Source of the DNA: Ashinkailepas kermadecensis
Taxonomy: Eukaryota > Arthropoda > Thecostraca > Neolepadidae
Reading direction: 5' to 3'
Assembly: GCA_034440615.1 (NCBI GenBank)
Contig: JAOTOM010005055.1
Location: forward strand, 248,001-312,000
Length of the DNA stretch: 64,000 bases
In this document: positions 56,430 through 64,000 of the stretch, piece by piece
Position numbering within the stretch: position 1 is the first letter of the stretch
Layout of the letters: each line of letters starts with the position of its first letter
The notes under the pieces: model-generated
The model's input: only the letters and a program-made list of their open reading frames with translations
Told to the model about the DNA's origin: nothing
Databases searched by the model: none
Made by a program: the position numbers and the translations under genes

Positions 56430-58330
56430 AGGCGATGCCAAGGGTTATCGAAAGACTCCCGACGCTACGCCTGATCAGCTGAACGATTATTTTGGAAGTG
56501 TTGGACCACGTATTGCTGGCGAGATTGCTGGTTAGAGTAGTTTCTCTAGCCTGGCCTGCCATTTGCCACGACTACGGTGCCTGTGCATTATGCCTAGTGC
56601 CACTGTCCTCCGAGTTATGTGTTGCTGTATTCGGCATGAACAGCTCGTTCGCTTGCGGTTGGTACGCCATTAGCGTGGGTATGATCCGGCTGAGCTTTCA
56701 CATCATTGGCAGTGTGCTTCTGTATTTGGTCAACTCCAAACTCACCACTGCCGACTTCCCCATTTCCTGGAAGCGAGCCTTAGTTTATCCCATTTTTAAA
56801 TCCGGTGGTCCTGCCAGCCCATCCAACTACCGGCCCATCTCTATTGTCCCGGCCATTGCCAAATTGTGGAGCGTGCAGTCCATAAGCAGCTCTACGCCTA
56901 CCTATCCAACAACCACCTCCTCGCTCCCACCCAACAGGGTTTCCCGCCACCGTCACTCAGCGGAGACCGCGCTGACATCCATATCCGACCAGATCCTATC
57001 AGCTTTTGGTTGTAGTGAAATATCCCTCCTTTGCCTTCTCGACTTGAGCAAATATTTTGATGTGTTCGACCATTCAAAACTCTTGAGCAAATTAAGCCAC
57101 CACGGTATCCGCCCTTTATGGTTTTCGGCCTATCTCCAAAACCGTACCCCGCCTCACTGACAATCTGGGTCGCAGCATAATATCTGTGAAACTTCCTAAC
57201 AACATCGTAGTTCAAGACTCATCTTTCGGCCCATTACTCTACTGCGTCTTCGCCAGCGACCTCAGTCTGTTCGTTGAGGGCGCAGTAGGTGTCCAGTATG
57301 CAGATGGCACACACATTTTGGTCACCGAAAACGAAACTCGCATCCAAAGTGTTGTTGCTGAGTTGGAACACATTCTGACATTCCTTAGCATTTGGTTCCG
57401 CGGGAACGGTCTAAAAGGAAATGCGAAGAAAACCCAGCTCATGGTCTTTGGCAGCCAACCAAATTTACGCAATCTTCCCAACCTCACGGTAACGTTTCAC
57501 GATCAACATTTGACAGTAAAAACCTAGGACCCACTTTTGATAGCATCTCTGCTGGGACTGGCATGTTTCTAACATTGCCAGACGATTCCTCGAAACTTTG
57601 GCCGGTCTGTCGCATCTCAGAGGCTACTTGCTACCATCTGTCATCTCGGTACTCGTCAATGCTTTGGTTCTCTCTCAGATCCGGTATTGCATATCGGTGT
57701 ACGGTAATAATACCCAAAAGAATGTCTCGGATGAAAAAATAAACTACCTAGTAGCAGTTATCTTCGAACGAACTAAATTGGATCATGGCACGGATATGTT
57801 GCAGCGCCTTGGCTGGATCAGCGCGGATAACTTGGTCTCATACAACACGCTGTGTCTGCTTCACAAGGTGCGCCGTCTGCAGGAGCCGACTTCGTTAGCT
57901 GTACCATTGTCACAATAGCCGAGCACAGCGACCGCCACACCCGTCAGGATCGGGACCTGTGCGTCCCCAGATCGCGGACAGAGATGGGTAGATGCCGTTT
58001 TTTCTCTCGAGGCCCTGCCCTGTATAACGAGCTGTCGCATGAGCTGAAACGACTGTCATTCCTCCTGCTCTGTCGCCGCCATAGACAGCGTTTGTGCGTG
58101 AGATAGGACTGGCTGCTCTGATCTTATTTGCTCACTTCTGATCACACTTGCTGACTTCCGATCGTACCTGCTGACTGTGTCCGTGCCGCTGGTATGAACA
58201 ATTGTTATATGTCTTCATGTGCACCTGTGACAGCCCATATTTACTCCTGACCTTTGTTAAAACTCGATAATAGCTTGTAACAGCCACGAGTCCATTGTGG
58301 ATGGTAGGAATATACTTCGTTGCCTTTGTC
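56430..58330 (+). mobile_element. LINE family D, copy 2 (head-to-tail with copy 1)
   Basis: Starts about 20 bp after the 3' terminus of copy 1, already inside ORF2, with KTPDATPDQLNDYFGSVGPR in the linker before RT. RT blocks: FPISWKRALVYPIFKSGG, SNYRPISIVPAIAKLW, SLLCLLDLSKYFDVFDHSKL, FGPLLYCVFASDL and VQYADGTHILV at the active site, where YADD is expected (second Asp is Gly). The thumb is at 57390-57720 with frameshifts, then LVLSQIRYCISVYGNN, LGWISADNLVSYNTLCLLHK and TEMGRCRFFSRGPALYNEL to the stop at 58104. The 3' region shares cacgagtccattgtggatgg with copy 1. Copy 2 shows what copy 1 lost at its 5' side. Confidence 0.87.
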
Positions 58331-58334
58331 ACTC

Positions 58335-59000
58335 AAAACATAATTCCATTCCGTTTTACATCTATTTAACAGTTCCCTTTGTTTCCGTCCCCATAACCAC
58401 GTTTCAATCCAGCCTATAACTTTCGAATCAATCCCATCCTGCTCTAGTTGATTAATTAGACGCCTGTGTGGAACTTCACAAAATGTATGCCCAAGTATAA
58501 GTTCACAATATATATCCTGCTTTGATTGTCTACTTCTCTAATTATATACTCCATGAACTCCAGCAGATTAGTTAAGCAAGATCTCCCAGATCTGAATCCA
58601 TGTTGAGTATCCATTAAAAGGGATACCTAACATACTAAAATGTCGGTTGCATGTTTAGCATGGAAGAACACTGTACTTCTGAGATGGCATTGCGCATTTC
58701 GTATCTCCTGGTTCGCGTTTTGATGCTTTTGTTCTTTTTTCTTAGTAGATACCTTGCGTTGCTATTTCTTTTCTTTTTTTTGGTGGCTGAATCTGACATT
58801 CTGGGTCATAATATGATTATGGTTAGAAGGCCATTTGTAGTGTATAACAATTGAAATTTTAATAAAGGAGAATTATCAGACAATTATGCACCATGAAATG
58901 AATAGAAATTCAATAAGATGTGACAACCAACACGGGTTTTCGTCGTTTCACTTTCTTATCACCCAAGCTTCGACATCTCAATCTTCTTCTTTATCAAGGT
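58335..59000. other. No supported gene
   Basis: AT-rich. 58440-58620 in reverse has faint RT-like words (a 'HPGFRSGRSCLTNLLEF' type reading near 58555-58600 on the minus strand), so a very decayed LINE may lie here on the minus strand. Not firm. Confidence 0.3.
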
Positions 59001-59039
59001 AGATATATGTGACACGCATTAAGCTATTGTTCCCTCCCG

Positions 59040-59795
59040 GTCACCACCTCACCCTCCCTCTCTCGCTTCGTAACTCTTGGCTCGCGCTGCCACTCTTCAG
59101 ACATACCACCTGGATTCTCCGCGGATGCGAAAGCCTCGTCTTCGCGCCCTCCGCTGCCGACGACACCCATTCTCCGCTGCCGACGACACCCATTCTCCGC
59201 TGCCGACGACACCCATTCTCCGCTGCCGACGACACCCATTCTCCGCTGCCGACGACACCCATTCTCGACATTTCCCGCACGCCCTCCGGCGCCGATGCGC
59301 CCCGAGCGCGTGCTTCCGACCATGAATCTAATTACTATTGCTTCGTCGACGCTGATAAGCGCCATCCAACACCCGAACGCCTGCCCTCGCCCTCGCCGCA
59401 GGAGAGGAGGGCGGCGGCCAGCCAATCACTGACCGATCCACGCTGGCCATGTGACCGTGGCGTGGTGGTGGTATCGAACCGCGTGCCGGCGTCGCCAGCG
59501 CGGCATCGAGCGCTGCTTGCCGTAGCAGAAGAAGCTGCTGCAGATCAGGGAGCAACATCCCATCGGCGACAGCCGGGAGAAATCGCCTGCGGCGCCGCCG
59601 CTCGGCCGCTTCGCTGCCGAAACTACCGGCGGATTTTTTCGGAATCGAATTGAATCCACTGGCGAAATGACGCAATGACTGTGACGTCACGGTGGGATTG
59701 GCGACGCTGGCACGTCCTGAACGGCGCGCGGTGCGGGAAGAAGAATGGCGATCGCATCGGTCCATCTCTGTTCAGCTTGCCTACGTACGGTAAGC
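59040..59795 (+). promoter_or_regulatory. CpG-rich segment; candidate CpG island/first exon
   Basis: The strongest CpG density of the right half of the window, ending in a good donor match (acg then gtaagc, junction 59789/59790). A 214-codon frame at 59009-59653 crosses a 23-bp tandem and has Arg/Ala/Pro-rich composition with no motif, so I do not call it a gene. An ATG at 59675 opens a frame that reaches the donor (WDWRRWHVLNGARCGKKNG). No downstream exon was identified. Confidence 0.3.
59154..59268 (+). repeat. 23-bp tandem repeat, five units
   Basis: ctgccgacgacacccattct repeated with starts at 59154, 59177, 59200, 59223 and 59246. Confidence 0.95.
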
Positions 59796-59799
59796 AAGT

Positions 59800-60675
59800 T
59801 TTCCCTTGTTCGGCGGGCATCAGCCTTGGGCACCTGATCTTGCAGCAGCTCTTACAACACAGCTCAACATCTGAAACATCGCCTTTTAAGGGGATGGATG
59901 TCAGCACCCTCCCGTCTGTGTTTTCGCTATGGGCCCAATACCGTTTCATATAGCTTTTTGAAGTTTCATATATCTGACTGATGCCTCTTTTGTGGATACT
60001 TTGATGTTGTAGAACATTTTTGGTCATGACAAGTCCTGCATATATGACGTCATTCGTGGAGGAATGTCAGGTGAATTTGGCTACAACTGCGATGCTGCCA
60101 GCCAAAAATGCATTGGCTGGACTTGAAGCTTACCTAACAGCTGTATTCCCTACCATTTCTTTGGGAAACCACACATACGCAATATTTTCATTATTTAAGA
60201 TCATGCGACTTAGCATCGATACCGCAGATGACATGCGCTCCTTCAGTGACGTAATTATATTAGGCGATCCAACATCAGTAAGTTTAGGTGATGTAACATT
60301 AGTTGATCAGGTTGGGTATGGCTAGGTTATGTTTTTGTTGATGTAATATTGCAATATTATTCAATATATACTGCTCTGTACCAAACAATCCTTTCTATGT
60401 ACAATTTTCCCATATTTTGTTCACGTGAATCGGGATAGTCTGCATTTGCATTGTCTCAAAGATATTGTTCTGGTGTTATAATTGCTATTTGAATGTTTGC
60501 GATGATCATTTCTTCTCGAAATGAATAATTATTGAGACATAATTGCAACTTGAAGTGCTTATATCTAAAAAAAGGTCCATCTCCCAAAGAAATGGGTGTG
60601 AAATTAAATCAAGTCACCCTGGATGCGCCAGTGAATGCATGGGAATTAGAAGGCTGACTAAGCATCACACGAAAA
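59800..60675. other. No supported gene
   Basis: Becomes AT-rich to the right. The frame at 60020-60325 has no motif; 60270-60305 repeats gatgtaacatTag-like words. Confidence 0.35.
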
Positions 60676-60679
60676 CCCA

Positions 60680-61613
60680 TTAACACGCGACCTGGAGGGC
60701 CTCTGAAAATTACGCGCACTGGAGGGGGGGGGGGCGGATTCCGCCCCCCGTAAGATCTCGGCTCCTCGTGAAGCTAGAGGAACGACATTCGCAGGGTGGA
60801 TGGGTATGGTAGTGAACTCTATTGTGTGCAAATTTCATGACCTTAGGTCAATATCATCTTCAAGGTGAAATGAGGTCAAATGTGCAACATTTTCTGATAT
60901 TGCGTGGCTTGACTTGTCATCGTTATGGATCGCTGTGATTGTGTTCAAATGCTCCAAAATGGGCATCAATGATGTTTTGGACATTACTAATGATGCAATA
61001 CAGATGCTAGACCCAACATTTGACCTCAGGTCACCTATATAACACCACTTTATCAGGTCAGTTACCTGTTCCAGTTACCGGAACCGGGCCGCCCGCCCGA
61101 CTGCTCCGTCGGGCAGCTCGGAGCAATCGGCTTCGTGAAGAAAGGAGTGAAGTATATGAATAAAGTATGGAAACGCAATGACAAACAGTACGAATTACAA
61201 ACAGTAGTGTATTTATGACAACATTCCAGTTGATCAAGTTTGGTTCCATTAACATGTCATAAACTTGACCTGACTTGACATCGGTGACCTAACATGACCT
61301 TGAAACTATATACCATATCAATATACATCAAACAAGTCGCTAGTGTTGCCAAAAACACTTCCCTTTTGCGAATATACGGGAAGCGCATCAGCGCCGAGTT
61401 TTGTGGTCTGGCGCTATAATTTTTTTTAACTTGAATGGCCCCTAACTTGAAAAATATTCGGCCTATTTCCATTTTTCTTGCTTTAAACGACGCGCTCGTC
61501 ATTTCTAAGCAGGTACGCAAAAATTCGCGTATATTGACCGGTAAAATCTGCAGTTATTTACGAAAAACCGGAGGGGTGGGCGGATTTCGCCCCCCCTCCA
61601 GTGCGCGTGTTAA
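60680..61613. mobile_element. TTAA-flanked MITE-like element 2
   Basis: Between TTAA 60680-60683 and TTAA 61610-61613. Inverted terminal match: ttaacacgcgacctggaggg on the left, ttaacacgcgcactggaggg on the right in reverse. The left side carries a second, better copy of the word (acgcgcactggaggggg) about 27 bp in. Both ends then form GC hairpins: ggggcggattccgcccc at 60733-60750 and gggcggatttcgccc at 61578-61592. About 926 bp between the TTAAs. No coding. Interior contains gaccttaggtcaat, gacctcaggtcacc and related words. Confidence 0.65.
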
Positions 61614-62130
61614 GAGCCCACTGGTCTTGACCAGACAGATAGAGCTTCATCACAGTTTGCATGTATTCCCCGCTATCGTCGCTTGTCCGGGGATACGCCC
61701 CCTCGCTGCCAGCTTGTTGATGGCTTGGCTGTCTTGCCTCTGGGCGCCACCAGCCTGGGCCATTGACTCTGTTCTCGGCTTCACTGCTCTTTCTGTTGAG
61801 TAGCTGTGGAAGAGCCGGCCCTAGTGTCGCGTTCCCCACGTCGACCAACTGCATGTAGCTGCAGGTCGGGAAGTTCAGCTATGGGACTCTGGAGAACCGC
61901 ATTTTTTTAAAGGGTGTCCCATCTCGCTTGTGAGATGTGACTCCTTTCTGGCTCTATGCTTGATTTTCCTTTTACATTTCCATCACATGGACAGTTCACA
62001 AATACATCACATGCCGACATAACATATAAGCACTACCGGTGGTACCACGTTCGTCCCTACATGCATCCCGTGGGGACTAGCGCGGACTTTTGCGCTACTT
62101 TTGCGCTCCTAACTTCGGCCTTTCAGCGTA
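61614..62130. other. No supported gene
   Basis: Moderate GC, short frames. Presumably contains the 3' untranslated end of the LINE to the right on the minus strand, but no terminus could be set. Confidence 0.35.
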
Positions 62131-62328
62131 ATTTACGGTCTCGGTCTATGTAGTCTCCCTCGAGTTGTGGTGGTCTTGAACGCCTCCAAATCCAGTATGT
62201 CAATTCGACTGTTCGTAGTGTAAGAATGTTGAAGTCGTTGATGGTAAATCCTAGTGTTTTCAGTTTTGTGGCTGATTTTCTTGACTACCATGCCCTCCAG
62301 TTTGGAGTGATAGAGGCTGAGGAGGATG

Positions 62329-62574
62329 TCACATTTCTTCGGTACAGGTTTGCTCGAGTGATGGCATGATTTTCTTATCTCTTGTGTTGTAGTACGCCGA
62401 TTTTCTGTCGTGTGCATCGTTGAGGTTTGCGTTATCTGCGAAAATGAGCGCGTCTAGGATGGTAATCTCGTTCCCCTTGGTAACTGTCAGGTCCGGTTTT
62501 CTCAGACCGGCAGATGTGGCGATCTTAGGCTCTTCATCTACAGAACAGCGAAGGTTCCTCAACCTTTCAGCCAC
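62329..62574 (-). pseudogene. Restriction-like endonuclease of the R2-type LINE
   Basis: EPKIATSAGLRKPDLTVTKG then NEITILDALIFADN and AHDRKSAYY. KPD, the Asp of ILDA and a downstream Lys/Tyr match the R2 nuclease pattern (KPD..., D, K...Y). Preceded by the end of the CCHC frame and followed by a frameshift near 62340. Confidence 0.8.
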
Positions 62575-62627
62575 ATAGCGCGGGCGATCTTGTTATGCCC
62601 TGAAGCACGTCCCGCTGCCGTTCGATG

Positions 62628-62678
62628 ACATGTTTGGGAGATATGTCCAAGTGCGTCCGGCTGTCTGCAGCCTGCGCA
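62628..62678 (-). pseudogene. CCHC finger of the R2-type LINE
   Basis: CAGCRQPDALGHISQTC, spacing C-x2-C-x7-H-x4-C, the spacing known from R2 elements between RT and nuclease. It sits in a frame different from the surrounding 62567-62989 frame. Confidence 0.8.
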
Positions 62679-63109
62679 CGTTTCAGATGGAGTAAGTTTG
62701 AGCGCTCGTTGGTTGAGCGGCCCCTCCCGAGCCTTGCGGCAGCGGCCGACAGATTACCTCTCACTGCGAGTGACCACATGTGCTTATTCCCCTTCTGGAG
62801 CCCTGTTCCCGCGCCTAACCACGTGTTTGTTTGCGGTACTGTTGTTGCTGCATGCAGGCCTGTGCCATCAAGTTTCAGGTGGGGCCGTATGCCTCTCATT
62901 GCATGGCATGTAAACTTTGTAACAAAATCAATCGTTATAGACGGTACCCATGGTGTGACGCTTGGTATTGCTTCCAACCGCATTTCCATGATCGTATGAG
63001 TTATGGGCGCAATATGACCAGAGCAGTCGAAGCGCCCGAAAGCCCAAAAGGCTAAGAATCTAAATGTGTGGGCCGTGGCGGTATCGTGGTGGATCTGGCT
63101 TTGAATTTT

Positions 63110-63984
63110 CTCGTTCCGGTAGCGGGCTGTTGTCCTTTTCCAATGTTCCGTCTGTAAGCTTCTGGATATATTGGTGTTCTGATTTTCCGAGTTTTCCAGT
63201 CTTACATTACATAGCTGTTGGTATGGTCTTGAGTAGTTCGGTGGTTTCTACCTAAGCCTCCATCCGTAATTTTTGCATGAAAGTACTCTAGTGGTGTGTC
63301 GTGTGGCATGTGGAGCCACGAGCGCAGTGCTGCCCTAACTTGCAGGTCCAATTCTGCTACACTTGGGTGGGTGGCCGATAACTAAGGCACGGTGTAGACT
63401 CGGTATCAAATTAGTTTTGATGATATAAAGCTCTGCTGGGGATTCAGAGGGGTTTGAGTGATATTTTGAAATCCGTGGCTCAATTTTTTTCTAGCGCCGT
63501 ATGTACGATCCCATTTGGCCCAATCTGGATTCAAAGGTATTTCATTGTCCTCGGGGCCCATAGTGGGGATGATATCCGGTCAAACTTTGTACACGGTGGT
63601 ATTGTCTCCACAGGTCTTCTTCGCCCTACCTAACGCTGGGATCGTAAGGGAGACGTATTTGCTCACATTCGGTCTCAGCCCTGTCTGGGTCAATGTAGCG
63701 ATAACTACGTCAAATCCTTTCTGCAGCATCCTTGGCGTTCGAGCCATGACGATGAGGTCGTCAGCAATACCTAGGATTGCTGGGATGTCATCTTCCGGGC
63801 CCGTTTGTGTCACCTGTATGGCTTCGTCTAATACCGCGTTGAAGAGGTAGGGGGAGAGTGGGTCGCCCTGCCTCACGCCACGTTTTACACATATCCTTGT
63901 ATCCTTCATAATCTCAGTACTTGAGTCTTGGTATAAAGTCTTGGCTAGATTTTGTACTTTTGCAGGTAAACCGACTCTTCTCAT
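63110..63984 (-). pseudogene. R2-type reverse transcriptase
   Basis: 63580-63984: GVRQGDPLSPYLFNAVLDEA, then GIADDLIVMA (catalytic ADD intact, about 63760) and QTGLRPNVSKYVSLTI. A TGA at 63577 is followed in the same frame by PDIIPTMGPEDNEIPLNPDW. Farther on: PLNPQQSFISSKL and VAELDLQVRAALRSWLHMP, DTPLEYFHAKITDGGLG near 63250, the thumb-linker blocks of this group. The first RT blocks lie beyond the window. Confidence 0.85.
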
Positions 63985-64000
63985 TGCTCGGATGATAGAG

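Larger units (their letters stand above)
62130..64000 (-). mobile_element. R2-type LINE with restriction-like endonuclease (runs off the window)
   Basis: Minus strand, domains in the order RT, CCHC finger, restriction-like endonuclease. This is the architecture of the R2/NeSL/R4/Hero group, which has a single C-terminal nuclease instead of an N-terminal EEP. RT and nuclease are interrupted by several stops and frameshifts. The C-terminal end in another frame reads NWRAWWSRKSATKLKTLGF near 62240-62300, a typical R2-like terminus. The flanks are not 28S rDNA by eye, so it is either a non-R2 clade of this group or an off-target copy. Confidence 0.85.

Noticed and set aside
59460..59500. B-box match on the minus strand (ggttcgatacc)
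   Set aside because: No convincing A box or cloverleaf upstream.
59009..59653. 214-codon frame as a gene
   Set aside because: Crosses a 23-bp tandem, no motif, and CpG-rich DNA has few stops by chance.

Overview
This window is animal (invertebrate) genomic DNA, almost all of it non-genic: a dense, layered accumulation of decayed retroelements, DNA-transposon-like remnants, microsatellites and minisatellites, with one convincing intact protein-coding gene. Evidence for a eukaryote is the absence of bacterial-type gene packing, long (TA)n, (GT)n and (GA)n microsatellites, four or more lineages of non-LTR retrotransposon, Penelope-like elements (PLEs) with GIY-YIG endonuclease, and a membrane-anchored Golgi-type sulfotransferase. 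The mixture (I-like LINE with RNase H, an R2-like LINE with CCHC plus restriction-like endonuclease, CR1/Jockey-like LINEs, several PLE lineages) suggests an arthropod or other protostome or marine invertebrate. I cannot name the species.

Layout. 0-5.6 kb: unrecognised coding-like remnants, a TA/CA microsatellite, a PLE tail fragment, one copy of an inverted dispersed repeat, and a possible LINE ORF1 plus endonuclease fragment. 5.6-8.0 kb: AT-rich, heavily decayed CR1/Jockey-like LINE. 8-13.6 kb: mostly featureless, with a frame-shifted unknown coding remnant (9.66-10.35) and the second copy of the inverted repeat (11.25-11.41). 13.6-14.6 kb: 16-bp-period satellite whose orientation flips inside the array. 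17.3-21.0 kb: near full-length but dead I-like LINE (endonuclease, RT, RNase H, C-terminal zinc finger). 23.3-26.3 kb: three PLE fragments, two from one lineage lying tail-to-tail around a (TA)n tract. 27.3-29.0 kb: a run of adjoining tandem repeats (GA/GACAGA, a degenerate 20-bp satellite, a 26/27-bp palindromic minisatellite). 31.4-32.8 kb: the WSCD-like carbohydrate sulfotransferase, intronless over its 436 codons, with a possible CpG-rich upstream exon near 30.0 kb. 35-40.3 kb: a 20-bp exact tandem, a fourth PLE fragment and a 30-bp minisatellite with ~295-bp higher-order structure. 40.64-40.97 kb: a candidate secreted-peptide exon. 42-47.4 kb: a tRNA-like SINE head, an inverted-repeat-bounded ~2-kb element, a transposon-gene pseudogene, and a TTAA-flanked element. 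50.0-51.1 kb: a second copy of that transposon gene on the other strand. 52.5-58.3 kb: two minisatellites (46 bp, 45/47 bp) and two head-to-tail copies of one LINE family. 59.0-59.8 kb: CpG-rich segment with a 23-bp tandem. 60.7-61.6 kb: a second TTAA-flanked element. 62.1-64.0 kb: R2-like LINE on the minus strand, running off the window.

The genes do not form a pathway. The most unusual signals are structural: TTAA-flanked elements with GC hairpin ends and AGGTCA-rich interiors, palindrome-bearing minisatellites, an orientation-switching satellite, and head-to-tail or tail-to-tail retroelement pairs. All calls are by eye from the sequence. No database comparison was possible.
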